Source: Clostridia bacterium
GTDB taxonomy: Bacteria; Bacillota; Clostridia; Oscillospirales; RGIG7773
Assembly: GCA_017554835.1 (NCBI GenBank)
Contig: JAFZHO010000109.1
Span: 1 to 12,225 of the forward strand
Length of the DNA: 12,225 nucleotides
Reading direction: 5' to 3'
This document shows, piece after piece, positions 1-5,897 of this stretch; the first letter of the stretch is position 1; each line of letters starts with the position of its first letter. The notes beneath the pieces were generated by a model. That model did not search any database, was not told the origin of the DNA, and saw only the letters and a list, made by a program, of their open reading frames with translations. The position numbers and the translations under genes are program-made.

Positions 1-895
1 CATCGTAACTGTTTTCGCAGCTTATTATTTTTATATTATCATCCGACTCCTCTTTAACGCCTGAAAAAATATTTTCGGCAAGTTTACCCGGAGGACAATC
101 ATTTTTCATATAGTCTTTATTAAGCTTTATCTCTTTTTTTGCTTCCTTGGAGAATCTGATAACTTTTTCTATAGTTTCATAAACAGGATAAAATTTATCA
201 GATTTTTTATAGTTATAATTAATATTATCGCAGGTAAAAGAAAAATAAACCTCCTTAGCATTCTCAATAACAATCTTTATAAAATCATTTTCAATTTTTG
301 AAAATCCATTAAAAAAATCAAAAACAAATACTTTATCTCTGAAAAAAGAAGCATCTATAACGTTGGTCAATCTCTCAAGTTCATCCGTCGAATCATAATA
401 AGACATTGACAAAATGCTGTTATAGCTTTCATATATTTCGGCAATTTCTTTTATTTTTATATTACTTGAATTTTCGAAAAAATTCATAAGTTTTCCGCCG
501 TCAATTTTGTTTTGCTTAAGTAGTTTAACAGTATCAAAAAGTTGGCTTAGGATATATTTGCCGCTATTTTTTCCGAAATAAGAAAGTCTATCCGAAATTT
601 CTTTTACCGCAAGGGATAAAATAAGTTTTTTTCCGCCTTCGTCGATATATGGTTTATCAGGCCTTTTTCCCATATCTTTATAGAATCTGTCAGGAGTTCT
701 GGAAAAATTAAGCACCTCAAATAATGAAGAATTAATATCCTTCATTTTTTCAAAACAATATCTCTCCATTTCAAGACATATCTGGTCGGGAACGTAGTAA
801 AATACTTTCTTGCCCTCTTTTAGATATTCTTTTGAAATTTCAATAAGTTTATCGGTTTTTGATTTTCTGTCAAGTCCTAAAAATAGATTTGTCAA
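1..895 (-). CDS. addB: ATP-dependent helicase/nuclease subunit B (AddB), N-terminal part, cut by window edge
   Basis: AddB pairs with AddA in the helicase-nuclease that resects double-strand breaks for RecA-dependent repair. An open frame of 298 codons runs off the left edge with no stop, so only the N-terminal quarter or so of a protein usually above 1,100 residues is visible. The match rests on family landmarks: FLGLDRKSKTDKLI at the N terminus, YYVPDQICLEMERYCF (family: LVPDQMTFLME), EVLNFSRTPDRFY, PYIDEGGKKLIL, then IAEIYESYNSIL, FDFFNGFSKIEND and a terminal ENSYD resembling the AddB 'anP.dE' element. The start is TTG at 895: an in-frame TAA lies at 925-923, no ATG or GTG intervenes, and GGGGA sits five bases upstream. 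The Walker A position is degenerate (no GxxxxGKT). The nuclease and iron-sulphur regions are outside the window, so catalytic competence cannot be judged. Confidence 0.82.
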   Translation of the reverse strand, partial: MTNLFLGLDRKSKTDKLIEISKEYLKEGKKVFYYVPDQICLEMERYCFEKMKDINSSLFEVLNFSRTPDRFYKDMGKRPDKPYIDEGGKKLILSLAVKEISDRLSYFGKNSGKYILSQLFDTVKLLKQNKIDGGKLMNFFENSSNIKIKEIAEIYESYNSILSMSYYDSTDELERLTNVIDASFFRDKVFVFDFFNGFSKIENDFIKIVIENAKEVYFSFTCDNINYNYKKSDKFYPVYETIEKVIRFSKEAKKEIKLNKDYMKNDCPPGKLAENIFSGVKEESDDNIKIISCENSYD

Positions 896-900
896 AAATA

Positions 901-906
901 TCCCCT
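901..906 (-). promoter_or_regulatory. Ribosome binding site deciding the addB TTG start
   Basis: On the minus strand AGGGGA lies five bases before TTG 895-893. It is the only SD-like site in the short stretch between the upstream in-frame stop (925-923) and the first conserved AddB residues, so it supports the non-AUG start. Confidence 0.6.
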
Positions 907-929
907 GCCTAACATTTTGCTTTTAATAT

Positions 930-958
930 ATTTTATCATATTCCGTTTTATTTTTAAA
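930..958 (-). promoter_or_regulatory. Candidate vegetative (sigma-A-type) promoter for addB
   Basis: TTTAAA at 958-953 and TAAAAT at 935-930 are separated by 17 bases, about 35 bases before the addB start. The -35 matches TTGACA at four positions and the -10 matches TATAAT at five. It lies just after the spoIVA terminator, where a new promoter would be needed. In such AT-rich DNA chance matches are common, so this is tentative. Confidence 0.35.
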
Positions 959-993
959 GAAAAAAAATCAGCTATAAATTATAGCTGATTTTT
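957..993 (-). terminator. Intrinsic terminator after spoIVA
   Basis: A perfect 15-base inverted repeat (963-977 with 979-993, arms AAAAATCAGCTATAA and its complement) is centred on one base, so the real loop is several bases of the AT-rich tip. On the minus strand it is followed by a run of eight or more T. It begins four bases after the spoIVA stop and separates the spore-coat unit from addB. The complementary T run on the plus strand is shorter but could give weak bidirectional termination. Confidence 0.85.
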
Positions 994-996
994 CAT

Positions 997-2472
997 TTAA
1001 AGAATTATGCAAATTAGTCCGCCGCTGCCCTCGTTTATAATTCTTGTTAAAGTTTCTCTTAATTTATCACGTGCATCCATGGGCATTTTATTAAGTTTAT
1101 TATAAAGTCCCTCGTTAACAAGGTCGTATAATGATTTTCCAAAAATATTTGACTCCCATATTTTTGACGGGCTTTCCTTAAATTCGTTGAGCAAATATTC
1201 AACAAGCTCCTGAGACTGCTTCTCAGAACCAACGATTGGCGCAACCTCAGTTTCAATATTGCTCATAATCATATGAATAGATGGTGCTGAAGCTTTTAAT
1301 TTTATGCCGTATTTTCCACCCTGCTTTACTATTTCCGGTTCTTCCAGTTTAAGTTCGTCAATAGTTGGATTAACTATTCCGTAGCCGCAGTTTGTTACCT
1401 GCTCTAAGGCATCCTGAATTTTTTCATATTTCTCTTTTATTTTTGAGAAATCTTTCAAAACGTTAACAAGATCGCCATCAGTTTTTATTTCAAGCCCCGT
1501 AAGTTCGCAAATAACCTTATAAAATAAATCATCCATTGGATTAATCGTTAATTTACAGATTCCGTTGCCAAGGTTTGTTTCTGATTTTCCTATTTCCTTG
1601 ATATATTTATTTTCACAAATTTTATTATAACAGTCCTTGATTTCGCCCACCTTTTTTATATTCTTCATTGTGGAAAAAACGCTGTCTATAATTGATTTTT
1701 TCAACCAGTGATCCATTTCAAGATTTTCAACCCATGATGGAACGTCGATGTCAATTTCTTTAACGGGAAATTCCGTTAGAATCTTTTTAATAATCTCAGA
1801 AATATCATCCTTTGACATTGAAAGACAATTAACGCATAATGCTGTTACATTATGTTTTAATTCAATTTCCTCTTTAGCTTTCTTCGCGGATAAAGAATTT
1901 GGATTTACGCAGTTTATCAATACAATAAAAGGTTTATTGATTTCTTTTAGTTCCGTAATGACTCTATCTTCTGATTCTATATAATCATTTCTATCTATTT
2001 CACCGATAGACCCATCTGTTGTTACAACAAGCCCGATTGTTGAATGCTCTTCGATTACCTTTTTTGTTCCGATTTCTGCCGCCATATTAAAAGGAATCTG
2101 CTTATCAAACCAAGGAGTATTAACCATTCTTGGCATATCTTCTTCAATATATCCAAGAGCCGATGGAACTATATATCCAACGCAATCAATTAACCGCACG
2201 CGGAATTTCGCATCCTCGTTTGATATTTCAACTGCTTCGTTTGGTATAAATTTCGGCTCGGTTGTCATTATCGTTTTTCCAACGGCGCTTTGAGGAAGCT
2301 CATCTATCGCTCTTTCCTTTATGGGACCGTTTTCTATATTTGGAATAACAAGAGTTTCCATAAACTTTTTTATAAAAGTTGATTTCCCCGTTCTGACAGG
2401 GCCAACAACTCCTATATAAATATCTCCCTGGGTTCTTTTTGCTATATCTTTATAAATTTCATATCCTTCCAT
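997..2472 (-). CDS. spoIVA: Stage IV sporulation protein A, spore coat morphogenetic ATPase
   Basis: SpoIVA is the mother-cell ATPase that polymerises on the outer forespore membrane to make the coat basement layer and is needed for cortex formation. The 491 residues match the family length (492 in B. subtilis), with near-identical blocks throughout. Visible elements are Walker A GPVRTGKS (24-31, K30), the paired threonines in GKTIMTTEP (T70/T71), Walker B LIDCVGY (94-100), ATTD-like segment VVTTDG (149-154), PSIHMI in the C-terminal region and the conserved tail IINEGSGGLICIIL. The NKxD base-recognition motif of GTPases is replaced by INCVNP (186-191), as expected for SpoIVA, which uses ATP. 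The start is ATG with AAGGAGGA nine or so bases upstream; that SD overlaps the TAA of the SipL-like gene, so the two are translated from one message. SpoVM, its membrane recruiter in Bacillus, is encoded about 1.6 kb upstream. Very secure call. Confidence 0.98.
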   Translation of the reverse strand: MEGYEIYKDIAKRTQGDIYIGVVGPVRTGKSTFIKKFMETLVIPNIENGPIKERAIDELPQSAVGKTIMTTEPKFIPNEAVEISNEDAKFRVRLIDCVGYIVPSALGYIEEDMPRMVNTPWFDKQIPFNMAAEIGTKKVIEEHSTIGLVVTTDGSIGEIDRNDYIESEDRVITELKEINKPFIVLINCVNPNSLSAKKAKEEIELKHNVTALCVNCLSMSKDDISEIIKKILTEFPVKEIDIDVPSWVENLEMDHWLKKSIIDSVFSTMKNIKKVGEIKDCYNKICENKYIKEIGKSETNLGNGICKLTINPMDDLFYKVICELTGLEIKTDGDLVNVLKDFSKIKEKYEKIQDALEQVTNCGYGIVNPTIDELKLEEPEIVKQGGKYGIKLKASAPSIHMIMSNIETEVAPIVGSEKQSQELVEYLLNEFKESPSKIWESNIFGKSLYDLVNEGLYNKLNKMPMDARDKLRETLTRIINEGSGGLICIIL

Positions 2473-2487
2473 AATTTCTTTTCCTCC

Positions 2488-4017
2488 TTAATTTACGGGG
2501 ATTACTATCATATTATCTGCATCGATTATATCTTTTGATAGATTATTATAACGAATTATATTATCTTTATCGGCTTTGAATTTTTTTGCAATATCCCATA
2601 TTTTCTCGTTTTTCTGAGCAAAGTATAATACCATTGAATGCTTCTCCGTAATACCCACGTCAGATAGTTCTTCTGCATCGCAGAGAACTTTATATTTATT
2701 TCCGCAATAGATATATCCCTCTATAGAAATATCCAGCATACAATTGATCTTATTATCAGAAACGATGGAAAAAGATATATTTACTACTTTTGAATTTGCT
2801 CTTAATCTTGATAGGTTTTTACAGTTATCAACTATTATCATATGTTCAAAAGGAATATTCTTGCTCTGAACCTCAACGGTATTTTCCGAGGAAATATAAA
2901 TAACAGAAACGTCAACAGAACCATTTATTAAAATATTATTATTTTCAATTTTAACCTTTTCGATTTTGCTTTCTCCGTAAATATAAGATATTTTTTCTAT
3001 TCTGTTATCAAATGAAATATCTGCTTGAAGATTTTTTATTTCATTGATTTTGCTATGTATATATTCGTTATGTAATTTTTTATATTTACAGTCTATTTCG
3101 CTGTTATAAGAAAAAATATCGCATAATATTTCCATTTCTCTGTTTTTCATTATTTCGCATTTAAGATTAAGGTTGATATCCGCTTTGAGAATTCTTGTTT
3201 CACCCGTTTCATCATCAAATAATTCAAAGGAAATATCGTTTATATCACCTTCAACCACACTTTCAAGTTCATCACTTGCTCCCTCGATATCAATAATCTG
3301 TCCGCAAGGCATATCGCATTTATAAACGATAATATCATCGCTATCCGATGAATTATAAAGAATATTGAGTTCCACGTTTCCTTTAATAATGATTTTATTC
3401 TGAAGACTTTTTTTATCAACTATCTTCAATATTCCTTTTGTCATTATTATTTCTTCAATATCCGGAAAATGCTTATCAATATAAATTTCATCGGAAATTG
3501 TAACGTTTTTTTCACAAAATGATATTGTATCCGTTGATTTTATGGTTTTTTTATTCTGGCAGATATGGTTCTTTTCAATGCATTTCAAATTTTCAGTCGT
3601 TTTCTTACAGCATACTTTTACTGCTATTGAAATAATGGATTTAAAAGTTATTTTCTTTCTGCTTAACGCTTTTGAATTAACATATTCGGGAACAATTTTT
3701 ACCCTGATCTGAGGATTATCACATTCCTCTTCCATCATAAAAGTATGGGTAAATTCTTTCTGGTGTATAAAAGACCTGATCTTATTTGCAATGGATGATG
3801 AATATAAAACCGTGAATGATATTTTTCCTCTTATAATGCACTGTTTTTCTATAATTCTTGTTTCGGTAACGTAAACTCGAGCGCTTGTTTTGCATATTTT
3901 AATAATCTCGGGGCAATAATCCGGCAACGTGATTTCATCTTCAATATTTTCCTGGCAAAATCCTTCGTAATGCTGTTCATAGATTTCATTTGATTCTTTT
4001 TCAAAAGTTATGCTCAT
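2488..4017 (-). CDS. sipL: SPOCS (DUF3794) and LysM domain protein, SipL-like spore coat assembly factor
   Basis: The 509 residues begin with a helical/strand leader and then SPOCS (DUF3794) β-rich repeats: the first carries EDEITLPDYCPEII (27-40) and IIRGKISFTVLYSSS, the second IIIKGNVELNILYNSS, the third ILINGSVDVSVIYISS. The C-terminal 50 residues (460-509) form a LysM domain: VLYFAQKNEKIWDIAKKF, a RYNNL turn and a final DNMIVIPVN. This SPOCS-plus-C-terminal-LysM layout is that of C. difficile SipL, the functional counterpart of Bacillus SpoVID, whose LysM binds SpoIVA and anchors it around the forespore. There is no signal peptide or membrane segment, as expected for a mother-cell cytosolic coat protein. 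Its stop overlaps the spoIVA SD (gap 15 nt). It has 19 cysteines, many for a cytosolic protein. ATG start with AGGAGAG six bases upstream. Many clostridial SPOCS/LysM proteins are uncharacterised, so orthology to SipL rests on architecture plus the spoIVA linkage. Confidence 0.85.
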   Translation of the reverse strand: MSITFEKESNEIYEQHYEGFCQENIEDEITLPDYCPEIIKICKTSARVYVTETRIIEKQCIIRGKISFTVLYSSSIANKIRSFIHQKEFTHTFMMEEECDNPQIRVKIVPEYVNSKALSRKKITFKSIISIAVKVCCKKTTENLKCIEKNHICQNKKTIKSTDTISFCEKNVTISDEIYIDKHFPDIEEIIMTKGILKIVDKKSLQNKIIIKGNVELNILYNSSDSDDIIVYKCDMPCGQIIDIEGASDELESVVEGDINDISFELFDDETGETRILKADINLNLKCEIMKNREMEILCDIFSYNSEIDCKYKKLHNEYIHSKINEIKNLQADISFDNRIEKISYIYGESKIEKVKIENNNILINGSVDVSVIYISSENTVEVQSKNIPFEHMIIVDNCKNLSRLRANSKVVNISFSIVSDNKINCMLDISIEGYIYCGNKYKVLCDAEELSDVGITEKHSMVLYFAQKNEKIWDIAKKFKADKDNIIRYNNLSKDIIDADNMIVIPVN

Positions 4018-4046
4018 TTATAGCTCTCCTTTTTTCTTTTTTATAA

Positions 4047-4077
4047 AATATATACTGTTTCAAAAAGAAAAATATTC
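4047..4077 (-). promoter_or_regulatory. Weak candidate sigma-E promoter for sipL-spoIVA
   Basis: GAATATT at 4077-4071 fits the B. subtilis sigma-E -35 pattern (kmATATT) at every position. The best -10-like element, TATATATT at 4054-4047, matches CATACAnT at five of seven defined positions, but with a 16-base spacer where about 14 is usual. It sits between the upstream terminator and the sipL SD and would give a leader of about 23 nt. The location is right; the -10 and spacing are poor. Confidence 0.4.
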
Positions 4078-4080
4078 TAT

Positions 4081-4119
4081 AAAAATAAAAAAGTCTTTGG
4101 AATTTTCCAAAGACTTTTT
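4081..4119 (-). terminator. Intrinsic terminator at the end of spoVM
   Basis: A perfect 15-bp stem pairs 4088-4102 with 4105-4119 (core AGTCTTTGGAA / TTCCAAAGACT) around a very short T-T centre, so the tip opens into a small loop. On the minus strand it is followed by TTTTTTATTTTT (4092-4081). The outer stem bases are the last two of the spoVM stop codon. It would end transcripts coming from the fmt-thiN operon and the spoVM unit. The plus strand also has a T-rich tail, but no plus-strand gene needs it. Confidence 0.85.
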
Positions 4120-4192
4120 ATTTATTCACTTTAAACATCTTTATAAGTATGGATCGAATAAATGCAGGTGGTTTAAGAACAACAATTTTCAT
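4118..4192 (-). CDS. spoVM: Stage V sporulation protein M, 24-residue forespore membrane helix
   Basis: This tiny gene encodes 24 residues reading MKIVVLKPPAF, then IRSILIKMFKVNK. B. subtilis SpoVM is 26 residues, MKFYTIKLPKF followed by a glycine-rich amphipathic helix. Shared positions include M1-K2, K7, P9 (the proline that shapes curvature sensing), F11, I15 and M19, with L6 in place of I6, a residue tied to SpoIVA contact. From about residue 10 on, hydrophobic and basic positions alternate as in an amphipathic helix, and the end is basic. In Bacillus, SpoVM lies on the convex outer forespore membrane, recruits SpoIVA and inhibits FtsH. Synteny is decisive: spoVM follows thiN in B. subtilis, and here it follows thiN with one microgene between, and precedes sipL and spoIVA. 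The SD is ideal (AAGGAGG, five-base spacer). The usual Gly-Gly at 13-14 is Arg-Ser here. It is short enough that automatic annotation can easily miss it. Confidence 0.88.
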   Translation of the reverse strand: MKIVVLKPPAFIRSILIKMFKVNK

Positions 4193-4197
4193 ATTTG

Positions 4198-4204
4198 CCT
4201 CCTT
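4198..4204 (-). promoter_or_regulatory. Strong ribosome binding site of spoVM
   Basis: On the minus strand AAGGAGG, a full match to the anti-SD, lies five bases before ATG 4192-4190. It starts five bases after the stop of the upstream microgene and is the main evidence, besides homology, that this 24-codon frame is translated, and at a high rate. Confidence 0.85.
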
Positions 4205-4208
4205 GGTA

Positions 4209-4355
4209 TCATCTTTTCATCAGAATAAAACCAACAAAAATTATTAAAACGGCCAATATAAAGAGAATAAACTCCAACGGGAAAATAAACGTCCCTAAAA
4301 TAATAATCCCCAATAGCACAAGAAATTTTCCCAGCGTTTTTCTGAAAAAACACAT
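4209..4355 (-). CDS. Small two-helix membrane protein of unknown function, upstream of spoVM
   Basis: A 48-residue protein I do not recognise. It opens with MCFFRKTLGK, a short basic head, followed by a hydrophobic helix (about 11-25, rich in I/L/G/F), a PLE turn at 26-28, a second hydrophobic helix (29-46) and a final KR. This is the profile of a helical hairpin with both ends inside. The start is ATG at 4355 with GAGGG five bases upstream; an earlier ATG at 4360 is in another frame. It ends 16 nt before spoVM, whose SD begins just after its TGA, and it is preceded within 30 bases by a sigma-E-like promoter, so it is probably made in the mother cell together with SpoVM. The frame, SD and spacing look real; the function is open. 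A role at the forespore or mother-cell membrane is inference from context only. Confidence 0.68.
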   Translation of the reverse strand: MCFFRKTLGKFLVLLGIIILGTFIFPLEFILFILAVLIIFVGFILMKR

Positions 4356-4360
4356 ATCAT

Positions 4361-4365
4361 CCCTC
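4361..4365 (-). promoter_or_regulatory. Ribosome binding site of the 48-residue membrane protein
   Basis: GAGGG on the minus strand, five bases before ATG 4355-4353. It fixes the start in the frame that gives the hydrophobic hairpin rather than the nearby out-of-frame ATG at 4360, which would abut it with no spacer. Confidence 0.6.
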
Positions 4366-4384
4366 ACGAAAAGCCGTTTGATAC

Positions 4385-4413
4385 ATTATATGAAAGGAGC
4401 AAATAAAATGTTA
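4385..4413 (-). promoter_or_regulatory. Sigma-E-type promoter for the membrane microgene and spoVM
   Basis: TAACATT at 4413-4407 matches the sigma-E -35 (kmATATT) at six of seven positions. Fourteen bases later CATATAAT (4392-4385) matches CATACAnT at all but one defined position. The expected start near 4378 gives a leader of about 23 nt. The same DNA can be read as a vegetative promoter (TTAACA 4414-4409, 18-base spacer, TATAAT 4390-4385), so the two sigma factors may share it. The -35 overlaps the thiN stop codon. B. subtilis spoVM is transcribed by sigma-E, which favours the sporulation reading. Confidence 0.6.
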
Positions 4414-5046
4414 ATCTTCTGATAATATAACCAAAAGGCATCCATCAGTAACGATTATTTCACAAAATTCATTTATGATTTCGTTACTTGTTCCCAAAAT
4501 GCTGTCAGATCTTAAATCAAAATTCTCAAGAGAATATTTCATCCCCTTAAGAGTAATTCCTTTTGATATAGGCAAAAGAGAAAATAAAGATATATATTTC
4601 TTTTCCTTTTTTAGTTTTATGGAATCGTTACTTAAAACAAATGCCTTATTATTTTCGTTGATTAAATAACCCTCGCCGCCGTTATTTTTAATATAAAGAA
4701 GAGTCTCAATATTTGCAAAAGTATGATCAAGACGACTACCGATTCCTCCTGCAATATAAATCTCGGAACATCCTCGCCTCATCGCCTCTTTAACGGCGAA
4801 AAACGTATCCGTATCGTCTTTTTCTACGGGAAGAGTTATAATTTCGCGACAATTTATTTTCTCCTTTTGAAATGAGTCAAAATCACCTATAACAAGATCA
4901 GGCGTTATATTCAATTTTTCTATATGCTTATACCCACCATCCGCACAAATTATGAAAAAATCATCATTTTCTAAAAGATTAATTAAAAAATCATAATCAT
5001 TTATATGCGCGGCAGATAAAATCAAAGATTTCATTTTATTTGCCAT
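4411..5046 (-). CDS. thiN: Thiamine pyrophosphokinase
   Basis: This enzyme transfers pyrophosphate from ATP to thiamine, giving thiamine pyrophosphate, the cofactor of transketolase and related enzymes. The 211 residues fit the bacterial family (about 214). Motifs are CADGGYKHI (34-42), PDLVIGDFDS (49-58), the acidic PVEKDDTDT (73-81) that binds magnesium-ATP, GGIGSRLDHTFANI (100-113) and the C-terminal GTSNEI (185-190) that closes the thiamine site. The ATG at 5046 has AAAGGA upstream; a second ATG at 5034 has no SD. The start overlaps the rsgA stop by 16 nt, so translation is probably coupled. In B. subtilis rpe separates rsgA and thiN; here it is absent. No thiamine riboswitch is visible, which suits a salvage kinase in a housekeeping operon. 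Confidence 0.95.
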   Translation of the reverse strand: MANKMKSLILSAAHINDYDFLINLLENDDFFIICADGGYKHIEKLNITPDLVIGDFDSFQKEKINCREIITLPVEKDDTDTFFAVKEAMRRGCSEIYIAGGIGSRLDHTFANIETLLYIKNNGGEGYLINENNKAFVLSNDSIKLKKEKKYISLFSLLPISKGITLKGMKYSLENFDLRSDSILGTSNEIINEFCEIIVTDGCLLVILSED

Positions 5047-5894
5047 TCTTTTATATCCTTTAACTCATTATATAAGGACTGATAGCTTTGAAAACGGCTT
5101 TTTGAAATATTACCTTTTTCAACCTGATTCAAAATTTCGCAGTCCTTTTCTTTTATATGGGCACACCCCGAAAATCTGCAACACTCAATATAATCCAAAA
5201 ATTCCGGAAAATAATACTGCAATTTCTTTTTATCAAGAACGTTATATTTAACAATATCAACGGAAGAAAACCCCGGCGTATCAGCAACAAAGCCATCTTT
5301 ATAAACAAAGAGTTCTGCGTGACGAGTGGTATGCTTTCCTCGCTTGATTTTATCGCTTATATCCCCTGTTTCCATCAAAGCATCCCCAAATATACAATTG
5401 ATGATACTTGATTTTCCAACTCCTGAGGCCCCCGTAAAAACGCTTATACCCGATGAAATTATTTTTTTCAATTCATCAATACCATCGGAGTTTTTAGCGC
5501 TGCAACTGATGATTTTAATTCCGCTATTTCTATATATTGATATAATCTCTTCGGGATTTTTTATATCGTGTTTATTTATAACAATAATGGGCGTAATCCC
5601 CTGAGATACTGCTATTGCAGTAAGTTTATCTATGAAATAAAAATTGGGCTCAGGATCTGCACTTGCACAAACAATAATTAATTTATCAATATTTGCAACG
5701 GGCGGTCTTATGAGACTATTTTTTCGGTCTAAAACTTTTGTAATCAGAGTATCGTTTTCGATTTCTACATAATCACCAACTAAAGGGGTAATCCCTTTTT
5801 TGCGGAATACCCCTTTAGCACTGCATTCATTTATTTTATTTTCGCATTTAACAATATAGCGTCCACCAACGCCTTTAATAATAATCCCCGTCAT
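5031..5894 (-). CDS. rsgA: Ribosome small subunit-dependent GTPase A
   Basis: RsgA (CpgA/YloQ) binds late 30S precursors and uses GTP to check decoding-site maturation. The 287 residues show the family's order: an N-terminal OB-fold (about 1-65), then a circularly permuted GTPase with G4 NKHD (107-110), G5 SAK (132-134), G1 GASGVGKSS (155-163), the switch region KRGKHTTR (184-191) and G3 DTPG (205-208), then a zinc knuckle with C239, C244, H246 and C252. The ATG at 5894 lies three bases after the prkC stop and has no clear SD, so it probably depends on ribosomes finishing prkC. In B. subtilis the PrkC kinase phosphorylates CpgA, which fits the gene order. Length and motifs are complete. Confidence 0.96.
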   Translation of the reverse strand: MTGIIIKGVGGRYIVKCENKINECSAKGVFRKKGITPLVGDYVEIENDTLITKVLDRKNSLIRPPVANIDKLIIVCASADPEPNFYFIDKLTAIAVSQGITPIIVINKHDIKNPEEIISIYRNSGIKIISCSAKNSDGIDELKKIISSGISVFTGASGVGKSSIINCIFGDALMETGDISDKIKRGKHTTRHAELFVYKDGFVADTPGFSSVDIVKYNVLDKKKLQYYFPEFLDYIECCRFSGCAHIKEKDCEILNQVEKGNISKSRFQSYQSLYNELKDIKEWQIK

Positions 5895-5897
5895 AAA

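Noticed and set aside
963..993. The 15-base palindrome as an operator or a plus-strand terminator
   Set aside because: It lies just after the spoIVA stop and its longer T run is on the minus strand, so a minus-strand intrinsic terminator explains it.
4356..4410. Thiamine (TPP) riboswitch or terminator near thiN
   Set aside because: The stretch after thiN has no stable hairpin and no TPP-box-like elements; upstream of thiN there is only rsgA coding sequence.
4010..4422. Two plus-strand frames of 72 and 75 codons covering the thiN-sipL gap
   Set aside because: Both start without a usable SD, are composed of low-complexity Lys/Ile/Asn codons and lie antisense to spoVM, the terminator and the membrane microgene, which have clear minus-strand signals.
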